A DNA stretch of 64,000 bases, from the NCBI RefSeq assembly GCF_044923475.1, contig NZ_CP137338.1, positions 4,526,001-4,590,000 on the forward strand. The letters are read 5' to 3'. Each line of letters begins with the position of its first letter. Within the stretch, counting starts at the first letter, position 1. Below are positions 8,016-16,677 of the stretch, one piece after another. The notes under the pieces were generated by a model, which ran no database searches, had not been told where the DNA came from, and was given only the letters and a program-made list of their open reading frames with translations. This DNA comes from JAAURS01 sp044923475 (GTDB lineage: Bacteria > Cyanobacteriota > Cyanobacteriia > Thermosynechococcales > Thermosynechococcaceae). The position numbers were made by a program, and so were the translations under genes.

Positions 8016-8318
8016 ATGGAACCGCTCCTGCAAGACCGCTCTCCTCGGTACAATGCTCTTTCTTTCATCCTCGATCCCATTCGTCACTGGCTGAACCAAT
8101 GGTCCGTTGAAGACTTTAAGCTCGCTCACCGAATTTGTAAGCTCATCCCGCCGCAATGTCCCTTCGAGCGGGACATCAAACTCTTCGGTCGTACAGTTGC
8201 CCATATTCCACCCCTTTGCAAGCTGAATCCTCTCTTTGAAGAGGTGGTCGGCCTGAGATTTCGCGCGCTGTGTTATCTGGCCGATGAATGCGGCGAAGAC
8301 GTCAGCCAATATTGTTGA
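8016..8318 (+). CDS. Mo-dependent nitrogenase C-terminal-like protein
   Basis: This 100-residue protein matches the small cyanobacterial family named after a domain once found at the C-terminus of a Mo-nitrogenase-associated protein. The core reads RICKLIPPQCPFERDIKL, then HIPPLCKLNPLFEEVVGLRFRALC, and ends ADECGEDVSQYC. Four cysteines are conserved in spacing (in KLIPPQC, PPLCK, RALC and the C-terminal YC), which could bind metal. Standalone copies occur in non-diazotrophs too, so the name does not prove nitrogen fixation. No nif gene is in the window. The long open frame on the opposite strand has no coding signs. Confidence 0.85.
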   Translation: MEPLLQDRSPRYNALSFILDPIRHWLNQWSVEDFKLAHRICKLIPPQCPFERDIKLFGRTVAHIPPLCKLNPLFEEVVGLRFRALCYLADECGEDVSQYC

Positions 8319-8475
8319 CCGTCGATCCCGATTCGCGTTGTTCCATGACATCCACCTCTTGCGGGTTGTGACGCAGTTTTGCGTCGGGGGCAAGAATTCT
8401 GTGGAGTAGATTGGCGCTCGATCGGGTCAAGATCGGCTTTAAAAGTAGAAATTGCACCTATTCCATATTCTAGAT

Positions 8476-8498
8476 GGGCAGATCCTATGGGTCTGCCC
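8476..8498 (+). terminator. Hairpin terminator after the Mo-nitrogenase C-terminal-like gene
   Basis: GGGCAGA and TCTGCCC form a 7-bp stem around a 9-nt loop, followed by TTGCGTTTT. It lies about 160 bp past the stop at 8318. Apart from this hairpin, the 8319-8634 spacer shows nothing else recognisable. Confidence 0.6.
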
Positions 8499-8634
8499 TT
8501 GCGTTTTGGCTGACAATGCGGCATGATACCGAGCGGAAAAGCTGATGACTGGGGCCGGAGGAAACTAAGTCGCCCCCAAGACAGTCTTGAATGATGCCGC
8601 AACGTCTAGAGGATATTTATCAGGTGCGATCGCT

Positions 8635-9801
8635 GTGAAACTAAGCTGGCTCTTTCCCCTAACTGCGATCTCCCTTCTGGGTCTCATGCAGCCCGCTTGG
8701 GCGGGTAAGCTGATCTATTGGAAATTTAATAAACCGCTTAACCGCATCGAGTTTATTACCAACGAAGGCGTGCAGCCCCAAGCCAAATTCGTCGCGAATC
8801 CAGCGCGGCTGATTATTGACATCCCCGGCACCAGGGTCGAGAAATCCAAGCAAAAAAAACGCAAAAATGTCACCCGATTTATTAGAGAGGTGCGGGTGGG
8901 CCAATTCGATCGCGAAACCGCTCGCGTCGTCGTAGAATTGGGACCTCAGTACACCTTAAGGCCAGACGATATCCGAATTCGCAGTCTTTCCCCCAGCCGC
9001 TGGTTCGTGCAGATTCCAACTCCCGTCCTGAGCGAAGGGGCGATCGCCCAAAATGCAAGGCCCATCGACATCGATATCGACTCCGACGCCGATCTGCCTG
9101 AAGAGGACCCCTCCCCACCCGTCGATTCCGTTCCGCCCGGAAAGCGCATTCCCTTCCCGGACCTTCCTCCCGTCGAGATGCCTGCTTCGGCTGAACCGCC
9201 GAGTAGCGCCCCCATCAGAATTCCTACCAGAACTCCCGTTCGGACGCCAGTCAGAGCAGGCGCGCCAGTGGTCGTCATCGATCCGGGGCACGGTGGGCGA
9301 GATCCTGGCGCAATCGGCATTAGAGGACTTCAAGAGAAGGTCGTGGTACTGTCAATCGGCACCCAAGTTGCCGAGCAGCTCCGTCGCAGAGGAATAAACG
9401 CAGTTTTAACCCGTACGGACGATCGCGAAATCGATCTGCCCCCTCGCGTGGCTAAAGCTGCCCGCCTCAACGCCGATGTTTTCGTGAGCATTCACGCCAA
9501 TTCCATTAGTCTCAGCCGCCCAGACATCAGCGGCTTGGAAACGTATTACTATTCCAGCGCGGAGGGCTATCGGCTGGCGCGGGCGATCCACAGCCGCATT
9601 CTCAGGGATACCGTCGTTCAAGATCGCCGCGTTCGTCAGGCTCGCTTTTACGTGCTCCGTCGCACCAAAATGCCCGCTGTGTTGGTGGAAACTGGTTTTG
9701 TGACGGGAGCGCAGGATGCCGCGCGCCTTTCGTCTCCAGTTCAGCGCGCCAAGCTTGCCGAAGCCATCGCTCAAGGCATTTTAGATTACTTGCAAAAGTG
9801 A
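8635..9801 (+). CDS. amiC: N-acetylmuramoyl-L-alanine amidase with AMIN domain (AmiC type)
   Basis: GTG at 8635 is preferred over the TTG at 8587 because it gives a clean signal peptide (MKLSWLFPLTAISLLGLMQP, cleavage after AWA). An AMIN domain (about residues 25-135) targets the protein to peptidoglycan at septa. A proline-rich linker follows (about 150-205), then an amidase_3 catalytic domain. Zinc ligands and catalytic acids are visible: H219 in IDPGHGG, E234 in LQEKVV, H287 in SIHANS and E352 in VETGF. The enzyme cleaves the amide between N-acetylmuramic acid and the stem peptide; in filamentous cyanobacteria such enzymes also drill septal nanopores. The gene stands alone between divergent and convergent neighbours. 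Confidence 0.9.
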   Translation: MKLSWLFPLTAISLLGLMQPAWAGKLIYWKFNKPLNRIEFITNEGVQPQAKFVANPARLIIDIPGTRVEKSKQKKRKNVTRFIREVRVGQFDRETARVVVELGPQYTLRPDDIRIRSLSPSRWFVQIPTPVLSEGAIAQNARPIDIDIDSDADLPEEDPSPPVDSVPPGKRIPFPDLPPVEMPASAEPPSSAPIRIPTRTPVRTPVRAGAPVVVIDPGHGGRDPGAIGIRGLQEKVVVLSIGTQVAEQLRRRGINAVLTRTDDREIDLPPRVAKAARLNADVFVSIHANSISLSRPDISGLETYYYSSAEGYRLARAIHSRILRDTVVQDRRVRQARFYVLRRTKMPAVLVETGFVTGAQDAARLSSPVQRAKLAEAIAQGILDYLQK

Positions 9802-9822
9802 GGGTGTCGCGATCCACCGAAT

Positions 9823-12201
9823 TTACTGTAGGAGCGTCCTAACAACGCGGCGGGCGGTCAGGTCCCAAATCTTAATGGAGGGTTCGTCGCTCCCGCTGAC
9901 GAGCATTTTCCCGTCGTGGCTGAATTTTAGAGTCGTAATCGTTCCGCCATGACCGACCAAGCTCCCTTCCAACGTTCCGGTGCGCGCGTTCCAGACTTTA
10001 ATTGAAGGTTCGTTGGTGGCAGAGGTTGCAATGCGATCGCCAGTGTCGCTCACGGCAATCACTGAAATGGCCGAAGGTTGCTTTTGCATCCGCTTGCGCA
10101 GGGTTCCTTTGGATAGATCCCAAAGTAAAACTGAGCCGTCCCAGCCGCCGCTGGCCATCACTCGTCCGTCAAAACTCAGCGCAATGACGCTGATCGGCTC
10201 GAAGGGCGCCCCGCTAATTGCGCTTGCAAATGTTTTTGTCAGTTGTCCCGTCGCAGCATTCCAAAGCTGAAATTTACCGTCGCTGCTGCTGCTAATGACC
10301 GTTTTGCCGTTAGGAAAAACGGCCAAGGCCTGTTCTGAGCCGAGAGAATTGGAAGAGATCCGGATCGTTCTTCCGGTCTGAAGATCCTGAAGCAACAGAA
10401 CCCCACCCCAGCCGCTGCTGGCAATGAGCTGTCCTTGGCGATCGGTTGCTGCCGTGCGAATCGTTCCTTCAATTCCCCAGGCGCTATTGGTTAACAAGCT
10501 GCGAAGGAGTTCCTGCGTTTTTAAGTTCCAAACTAAGATTTTGCCGCTGACGCTGCTGGTGACCAAGGTTTCTTTGTTCGTGCTGACGCCAACGGAAACG
10601 ATCGGCTCGTAGTGGTCTGAAAACGTTTGCCGCAATTGTCCCGACGGAAAATCCCAGATTTTGATGGTCATATCTTTGCTGCCGCTAATCAGCAATTGAT
10701 TGTCCAAACTGAGATCGAGGGCTGTAATAGAATCCCAGTGTCCGCCATGCTGTAATTCGGAGCTTTGCTGCGCGCCCGTTGCAGGTACAAACTTACCTAA
10801 TTTTGATTTGACCTTCTGAGCGGGGGCCCCGAACCCTTGTGTCAGAGCTGCTTTGAGGGTCGCTCCACCTTGCTGGAGAATTTCTACATTAAAGTCGGGC
10901 AACAGTAAGATGGTCAGCCCGACCAACCCGATGGCGATGCAGCCCGCACCCCAAAGCACTGGGTTGGATCGGCCGATCCAGGAAAGGGCGGTCTGCGATG
11001 GAGGCTGTCTCATCTGCGTTAAAAGCGTCGCGCCCCTCTGTAGGGGGAACCTTCCCTGCCCCCCAGCCCCCATTAAGGTCGATAGGCCCGGAGACGTAGC
11101 ATAGTTGGGGTGAGGGCGATAGCGCTTGGGAGAGACGGCAATCTTGCGAGGGGTGGGTTGAACCCGAGGGGGGGTAAGGGTGGGACTGAAAACGTCTAGG
11201 CCGACGGTCGAACGGCGATCGCACCAGTAGCACCGACCGTAGATGCGACTGTAGTAGTGGTTGTTTTCAAGGTGACATATTTTCAGGTCGGCGATCGCCA
11301 ACTTAAGCGCTTCGCCCCACTCTTGGGCGGAGGGACGGGCTTGGGGGTTGCGATGGCCCTCGGTGAAGCAGCGCTGAAAGCACACCTGAAGCTGAGGATG
11401 AACGATCGAAAGGGGAATCGTATTCGGTCCCGGCTGCACCATGCTTTTGGAGGCATAGGGCCAGTAGCCTTGGCGGATGAGTTCGGCAGGCTGAGGAGAC
11501 TCGCCCCGCCCAATCCACTTTCCCTTAAAGGGTTGGTCGCCAAACAGCAGCATAAAAACCATGACGCCCAAGCGAAAGCGATCGTGAATTTCGGTTTGAT
11601 CTTGGGCAGAGAGTTCTTTTCCCAAAAGCTCGGCGGGCGTAAACCCTTCAGAACCCACCGGGCATCGATATAGCGTTTGCGTTTTCGGATCCCGTACCTG
11701 AAACGAATCCGTATCGATGACCGAGATCAAGGCCCGGCTGTTCACTAACAAATTTTGAGGCTTAATATCTCCTACCACATAGCCCTCCTCGTGGAGCGAC
11801 TTCAGGGCAAGAGAAAAATTGAGGGCAGCGGTGTGAAGGTAATACCAATTAAAGCGGGGTGCTTTACGATTTCGCAGTTTGGCGTTGTAGACTAAGGAAA
11901 GTTTGACGCCATCCACAATTTCAGGCATCAAGAAGCCCAAACATTGTCCCTGCGCGTTTTGGAGCAAATCTTGCGGCCAAGCAAAGGTCACGTGGTGGTG
12001 GTGCCGCATCGGATTTTGAGGCGGATGGGCAATCATCACTTTGAGCTTGTCGATGCGATCGGGCGTGGGTGTATGGTACAGTTTCGCCAAAAAACCAGGA
12101 AAATCGGTCGTCCAAACCGTACCTTCCCCACTGCTTGCCAATTTTTTGATTAAAACAATCGAACGGCCAGAAATAAGAGAGGTTAAGACTGACCCACTCA
12201 T
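9823..12201 (-). CDS. Membrane protein kinase with C-terminal seven-bladed WD40 domain
   Basis: ATG at 12201 overlaps the stop of the upstream PP2C gene (ATGA, 12198-12201) and is preferred to an in-frame start 33 bp earlier. Using that numbering, the kinase domain covers about residues 5-305. It has a candidate ATP-binding lysine in FLAKLYH (about K40), D145 in VVGDIKPQNLLVN where most kinases have HRD, and IDTDSF in place of DFG. A CYWC pair (about 324-327) resembles half a zinc ribbon. A linker and one transmembrane segment (about 414-435) follow, then seven WD40 repeats (about 488-792) with KIWDF, LVWNL, LLQDL, QLWNA, LLWDL, KVWNA and KIWDL strands. The kinase-PP2C-vWA grouping matches the TerY-associated phosphorylation triad. 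Confidence 0.85.
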   Translation of the reverse strand: MSGSVLTSLISGRSIVLIKKLASSGEGTVWTTDFPGFLAKLYHTPTPDRIDKLKVMIAHPPQNPMRHHHHVTFAWPQDLLQNAQGQCLGFLMPEIVDGVKLSLVYNAKLRNRKAPRFNWYYLHTAALNFSLALKSLHEEGYVVGDIKPQNLLVNSRALISVIDTDSFQVRDPKTQTLYRCPVGSEGFTPAELLGKELSAQDQTEIHDRFRLGVMVFMLLFGDQPFKGKWIGRGESPQPAELIRQGYWPYASKSMVQPGPNTIPLSIVHPQLQVCFQRCFTEGHRNPQARPSAQEWGEALKLAIADLKICHLENNHYYSRIYGRCYWCDRRSTVGLDVFSPTLTPPRVQPTPRKIAVSPKRYRPHPNYATSPGLSTLMGAGGQGRFPLQRGATLLTQMRQPPSQTALSWIGRSNPVLWGAGCIAIGLVGLTILLLPDFNVEILQQGGATLKAALTQGFGAPAQKVKSKLGKFVPATGAQQSSELQHGGHWDSITALDLSLDNQLLISGSKDMTIKIWDFPSGQLRQTFSDHYEPIVSVGVSTNKETLVTSSVSGKILVWNLKTQELLRSLLTNSAWGIEGTIRTAATDRQGQLIASSGWGGVLLLQDLQTGRTIRISSNSLGSEQALAVFPNGKTVISSSSDGKFQLWNAATGQLTKTFASAISGAPFEPISVIALSFDGRVMASGGWDGSVLLWDLSKGTLRKRMQKQPSAISVIAVSDTGDRIATSATNEPSIKVWNARTGTLEGSLVGHGGTITTLKFSHDGKMLVSGSDEPSIKIWDLTARRVVRTLLQ

Positions 12202-12989
12202 GGCTCCTCCGGCAACTCTGAGCAGTGAAGACAAACCAGCAGGGTTTTATCGTCGTCGGTTTTAGCGTTGAGGCGTTCTGACTCTAGAAAGGTTTTGAGG
12301 TATTCGTACCGTTCTGCTTGAGTGGGCAGTTGACGCAAGCACGCTTCAAAGGGTTTGAAGAACGGCGCGTAGGGCTTCCAGTCTTGCAGGCGAATTGCAA
12401 CCCGCTCCAGACCGTCGGTTGCCGCGCATAAAAATGGTGACAGAACCGACTTCACGCAGGTTCCCATATAGTCTGAAGCCTGGGGAGTCGTCACAAAGAC
12501 GGTTTCGTTGATAAACTCGCCCTTGTCGGGTTCGAACAAGAGTTGGTACGGCGCGCTCTCATGGCCGCGCAAAATCATAAAGCCATCGCCGATCTGCATC
12601 GCTGCGACCCAATCTGGAGAAGCGACAAAGGCCAACAGCGTGCAACCCAGATCGCGAAGTTCGCAGTCGCTGGCGATCGTTTCCTGTTTCAACGCGTCTA
12701 AAACGTCGTCAAAGACCTTCATGAAAAAGTGAGGTGCGGCCTCTCTCATTTCGTCCAAGGACGGCATCTTGGCAAATTGATGCGCCAACAACTGAGAAAA
12801 GGATGTTAATGCCGATTCAACCGCGATTTGGGCGCCGACTTCAGCATGTTTGGCGCTGCCCGCGCCATCGGACACTGCCCCCAACAAGTAAGGGCCCTCC
12901 ATGCGATAGCCGCCGTAGTCTTGACAGGGTTGACTGCGCTGTTCGTGACGAGTTCCCATGGCTGAATGAACAATCGCTTTCCAGGTCAC
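12198..12989 (-). CDS. PP2C-type protein phosphatase of the kinase/phosphatase/vWA triad
   Basis: This 263-residue protein shows PP2C metal-binding motifs: VSDGAGSAKHAE (about residues 39-50), QIGDGF, ATDGLE, and DDDKTLL near the C-terminus. It lacks the N-terminal extension and the DGMGGH form of the housekeeping PP2C at 16674-17675, and fits the divergent subgroup linked to TerY-like systems. It should remove phosphate from Ser/Thr residues placed by the neighbouring kinase. Its stop overlaps the kinase start by four bases, so the two are translationally coupled. The vWA gene lies 52 bp upstream on the same strand. Confidence 0.85.
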   Translation of the reverse strand: MTWKAIVHSAMGTRHEQRSQPCQDYGGYRMEGPYLLGAVSDGAGSAKHAEVGAQIAVESALTSFSQLLAHQFAKMPSLDEMREAAPHFFMKVFDDVLDALKQETIASDCELRDLGCTLLAFVASPDWVAAMQIGDGFMILRGHESAPYQLLFEPDKGEFINETVFVTTPQASDYMGTCVKSVLSPFLCAATDGLERVAIRLQDWKPYAPFFKPFEACLRQLPTQAERYEYLKTFLESERLNAKTDDDKTLLVCLHCSELPEEP

Positions 12990-13041
12990 ACATTGTCCTC
13001 AATCGGGAAAAGGGAAATTGCGGTAAATTTCAAAAACGGTA

Positions 13042-13707
13042 TTAAGTTGTAATTTGGCCCCAACCCACTGGCGGTAGTGCCACCATATCTCCCCCGACCG
13101 TACTGGTGGATACCCGCACCATTGAATCGCTGAGCCACAAAAACATCGATCGAAAATCCAGACCGTTTAGCATCAGCGGCGGACGCATCGGCGGTGCGAT
13201 CTGGCTGAGGGTGTTCATGTCTGCACCCTGAACGCCTACAGCAAAAAAGGAAAGCTTTCGTTGATTCTCGGCATCCTGAAGTCGCTGGGCGGCTTGAAGC
13301 CAAGGCGACCCTGGATTGGGTGCGCCATCTGTAATTAAAAAGACCCAAGGGCGGTAATACTGAATGCCGTTGTTCCGATAGGTTACTTTGCGCGTTTCGA
13401 GCAGATCGAGGGCGAAGCTAATCGCTTCTCCGATCGGCGATAGGCCGTTGGCTACTAAGTTTGGCGGAATCATCTGATCGATGGTTACGAAGTCTTGCAC
13501 CAACTCCACCGGTCCAAAGCTCACCACTGCTACGTCCACTCGCAGAGCGGCCTGCTCGTCTTGGAGAACGGCTTCCCGAAACGTTTTCAACCCTTCATTG
13601 AGGGCATCAATCGGCGCTCCGGCCATGGAGCCTGAAGTATCAACCAGCAAGATCACTGGGCAGCGATTTTCTGGATTTTCGACAAATTCTGGTTGTCCGA
13701 CAATCAT
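13042..13707 (-). CDS. TerY-like von Willebrand A domain protein
   Basis: This 221-residue, single-domain vWA protein has a complete metal-ion-dependent adhesion site: DTSGSM (residues 23-28), the threonine and serine loop around LSPIGEA, and LITDGAPNPGSPW. TerY-like vWA proteins, often found with a PP2C phosphatase and a kinase, have been linked to tellurite/stress operons in comparative studies. Here it is the first gene of the triad and probably a scaffold or the phosphorylated target. No tellurite-resistance TerC/TerD genes are in the window. It has no signal peptide, so it is probably cytosolic. Confidence 0.85.
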   Translation of the reverse strand: MIVGQPEFVENPENRCPVILLVDTSGSMAGAPIDALNEGLKTFREAVLQDEQAALRVDVAVVSFGPVELVQDFVTIDQMIPPNLVANGLSPIGEAISFALDLLETRKVTYRNNGIQYYRPWVFLITDGAPNPGSPWLQAAQRLQDAENQRKLSFFAVGVQGADMNTLSQIAPPMRPPLMLNGLDFRSMFLWLSDSMVRVSTSTVGGDMVALPPVGWGQITT

Positions 13708-13836
13708 TTACGATCCCGATGATGGAGGCAATAAAGGCGCTGAAACGAAGCAAGTTGACTCAACGTTGCTCCCGCATTTAGTATGCTCTCTATTTTGGCA
13801 GCGGTGAGCCAAAAGTGCAAAGGATCGGATCGGATT

Positions 13837-16122
13837 TCAGTCCTGGGGCTGGTTGAGACGACGCAGGTTGAGGACGTCGCTCATCTTGCGCACTTGAGCG
13901 AAAACGAGTTCTAGCTGATCGTAGTGCTCGATATCTAAACCCAGTTGGATCAGCGCGGGGCGGCCTGGAAAGGTTTTGACCTGAGCGTTGTGAACGTTGA
14001 CTTTACTGTCGGTGAGGCGCGTCAAAATATCTTTGAGCACGCCAACTCGATCCAAAACCTCAATTTGAATTTCGACGGGATAGGTGGGCCTGCGTCCGTT
14101 CGTTTGGACAGCGGTATTCCACCGCACCGGAATCAGGCGATCGCCTGGGATGACATCGACATTGGAACAGCCTTGGCGGTGGATCGAGATGCCGCGACTG
14201 CTGAGGGTGACCACACCTATAATCGGTTCGCCCGGAACCGGATGGCAGCAGCCGGCAATGTGGTGCATTAGTCCTTCGATGCCCAAAATTGGCGCATCGC
14301 TGGGGGCGCTCGGGGGAGAAACGTTCCGGTTGACGGCAGTAGACTGGGGCAAAAGAAGGTTGCTGTCTGCCGCAATACCTTCGCCTTTGAGCTCTGGCGG
14401 CTGTTGTTTGCGAATCGTTTCTCGGAGGCGATTGACCACTAGGTTGAGGGTCACTTCGCCATAGCCCAAGCCCGCAAGCAGATCCTCCGGGGATTGGTAG
14501 TTACATCGCTCGGCAACGGACTGCATGGGTTCCGACTTGAGCAGCGCGTCAAAGCCGCTCTTACCCATTTCCTTTTCCAACATTTCTCGCCCGCGCAGGA
14601 CGTTTTCTTCCCGACGCGATCGCTTGTACCACTGGCGGATTCGATTGCGGGCTGAGGTCGTCCTGACAAAATTAAGCCAGTCCAAACTCGGATGGGCGTT
14701 TTTTTGCGTCAGGACTTCGACAATATCACCATTCCTGAGGGGGGTATCCAGGGTAACTATCCGACCGCTGACCCTCGCGCCGCAGCAGTGATTGCCCACC
14801 TCCGTATGGATGCGATAGGCAAAGTCTACCGGCGTAGCGCCCTGGGCCAGAGAGATCAGATCTCCCTTGGGCGTAAAGACGTAGACCTCGCTATCGAATA
14901 AATTGGCTTTAATATCGTCTAAATATTCCTGGGCATCTGCCTCTTTGAGGTCGCTTTGCCATTCCAAGAGCTGCCGCAGCCAAGTAAACTTATCGTCCTT
15001 GGCGTTCCATTGGCTGGGGAGCGAGTTGCCGGACTCTTTATATTTCCAGTGGGCGGCAATCCCGTACTCGGAAACGTGGTGCATCTCTAAGGTGCGAATT
15101 TGCACCTCTAAAGGACGACCGTTGGATCCGATGACCGAGGTATGGAGCGACTGATAGCGGTTTGGTTTCGGCAACCCGATATAGTCTTTAAAGCGACCGG
15201 GAATCGGACGAAAGCAGTCGTGCACCACGGCCAAGGCCCGATAGCACTCGTCATTGGACTGGACGATCGCGCGCACTGCCGCAACGTCAAAGATCTCGTG
15301 AAATTCCTTTTGTTGGCGCGCCATCTTCTGGTAGATGCCGTAGAGGTGCTTGGGACGCCCGTTTAGCTCTAAATATCCCAACCCTAAAGGCTCCAGTCGC
15401 TGTCTCAAGATTTGAATGACGTCCGCCAAACTGTCCTCGCGCGAGGTTCGCTTTTCGGAGACGAGCTGCTGAATGTGGCGATAGGAGTCCGGCTCTAAAT
15501 ATTTAAACGAGAGATCCTCTAACTCCCACTTAAACCGCCAAATCCCGAGGCGATTGGCTAAAGGTGCGAATACATCTCTGGTTTCTAAGGCAATGCGCCG
15601 TCGTTTTTCCTCGGGCAGATGCTCCAAGGTGCGCATGTTGTGCAAGCGATCGGCCAGCTTCACGACAATGACGCGAATGTCCTTCGCCATTGCCATAAAC
15701 ATGCGGCGAAAATTCTCGGCCTGACGTTCGGTTTTGGTCGAAAAGTTAAAGGTGGAAAGTTTGGTGACGCCCTCTACGAGTTCGCGCACCTCTTGTCCGA
15801 AGGCAGCCTCTATCTCGTCAGGCGTAATATCCGTATCTTCGACGACGTCGTGCAGAAAGCCGGCGGCAATCATCTCGGCACTGCCGCCCAAATCGTGCAG
15901 CAATCCTGCTACGGCTACTGGATGGGCGATGTACGGTTCGCCGGAAGCGCGGCGCTGTCCTTGGTGGAGCTGGTAGCCAAAATTGAACGCTTTGCAAATC
16001 AACGCTCGATCTCGATCCTCGGCAAGCGCCAAGTCGGATGAGCCGGGCAGCAGGCAGCGCTGGAGCCAGTCCGGGAGTTCAACGTCTGAAGGAGCAGAGT
16101 TAGCAGCAGCCGTCACATTCAT
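13837..16122 (-). CDS. Bifunctional (p)ppGpp synthetase/hydrolase (Rel/SpoT family)
   Basis: This 761-residue protein has the full long-RSH domain order. The HD hydrolase domain (about residues 50-200) has HPVAVAGLLHDLGG and the hydrolase hallmark FLHDVVEDTD, intact. The synthetase domain (about 240-350) includes RPKHLYGIYQKM and GLPKPNRYQSLHTSV. A TGS domain (about 415-475, VFTPKGDLISLAQGATPVDF) and a C-terminal ACT domain (about 685-755, EIQIEVLDRVGVLKDIL) follow. It makes and degrades (p)ppGpp in response to starvation and dark stress; cyanobacteria usually have one such enzyme. It starts divergently from the PatD-like gene. Nothing unusual is seen. Confidence 0.95.
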   Translation of the reverse strand: MNVTAAANSAPSDVELPDWLQRCLLPGSSDLALAEDRDRALICKAFNFGYQLHQGQRRASGEPYIAHPVAVAGLLHDLGGSAEMIAAGFLHDVVEDTDITPDEIEAAFGQEVRELVEGVTKLSTFNFSTKTERQAENFRRMFMAMAKDIRVIVVKLADRLHNMRTLEHLPEEKRRRIALETRDVFAPLANRLGIWRFKWELEDLSFKYLEPDSYRHIQQLVSEKRTSREDSLADVIQILRQRLEPLGLGYLELNGRPKHLYGIYQKMARQQKEFHEIFDVAAVRAIVQSNDECYRALAVVHDCFRPIPGRFKDYIGLPKPNRYQSLHTSVIGSNGRPLEVQIRTLEMHHVSEYGIAAHWKYKESGNSLPSQWNAKDDKFTWLRQLLEWQSDLKEADAQEYLDDIKANLFDSEVYVFTPKGDLISLAQGATPVDFAYRIHTEVGNHCCGARVSGRIVTLDTPLRNGDIVEVLTQKNAHPSLDWLNFVRTTSARNRIRQWYKRSRREENVLRGREMLEKEMGKSGFDALLKSEPMQSVAERCNYQSPEDLLAGLGYGEVTLNLVVNRLRETIRKQQPPELKGEGIAADSNLLLPQSTAVNRNVSPPSAPSDAPILGIEGLMHHIAGCCHPVPGEPIIGVVTLSSRGISIHRQGCSNVDVIPGDRLIPVRWNTAVQTNGRRPTYPVEIQIEVLDRVGVLKDILTRLTDSKVNVHNAQVKTFPGRPALIQLGLDIEHYDQLELVFAQVRKMSDVLNLRRLNQPQD

Positions 16123-16305
16123 GGCAGAGCGCGGGTTTTAAGGGGGTTGGCAAGCGATCGAAACAAGCAAATGGAGGCGGGTAATAAAATTAAATCTGAA
16201 AGGTCGATGCTAATCTGCGGATTCAGCAAAACGCTTTACATTTTTTATTCTATTAAAACACGGTTAACTCTTGCTGCTCGCTGCTGTATCGCCAACAGAC
16301 CCAAT

Positions 16306-16677
16306 ATGACCGATCGCACCGCATTCGCAAGCTGGCAAGCCTTTAATGCCAAAATCGAGCAGGTACAGTGCCTCTGTCAAAATGATACTGGAAAATTAGC
16401 GCTCCCCCCCGAACTCTTCTCTTTGCTCGACGAGCTGTACGACGAGTTTCAAGCCCAGATAGCCGCTGGGTCGGAACCCTTCAGCCGCCTCGGAGCGGGG
16501 GCGCGACACGTCACAGAACTTCACCGCCTGCTGCGCCTCTCGCTGACAGACGCGGCCCTATGCCGGGCGGCGCGGTCCGAAGGACTCCAAAGACAGCGCC
16601 GCGAGCGCCTGCGCGAGCGCCTGTCTCAACTGCACCCCCATGCAACGGCGATCGCAGCAGCGCTTTCAGACCTTTAA
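16306..16677 (+). CDS. PatD-like protein (heterocyst frequency control family)
   Basis: ATG at 16306 (MTDRTAFASW) is preferred; the frame is open upstream, but that part is unlike protein. This 123-residue, all-helical protein has a C-terminal half (HVTELHRLLRLSLTDAALCR, then AARSEGLQRQRRERL) matching the pattern of PatD-family proteins, in which a TE-x-x-x-LRLL helix is followed by AAR and an arginine/glutamine-rich helix. PatD in Anabaena binds FtsZ and modulates heterocyst frequency; homologues occur in non-heterocystous cyanobacteria. The assignment rests on pattern memory. The stop overlaps the stop of the convergent PP2C gene (16674-16677). Confidence 0.55.
   Translation: MTDRTAFASWQAFNAKIEQVQCLCQNDTGKLALPPELFSLLDELYDEFQAQIAAGSEPFSRLGAGARHVTELHRLLRLSLTDAALCRAARSEGLQRQRRERLRERLSQLHPHATAIAAALSDL

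Noticed and set aside
7953..8393. 146-codon frame antisense to the Mo-nitrogenase C-terminal-like gene
   Set aside because: The plus-strand protein matches a known family; the antisense frame has no motif and is a shadow.
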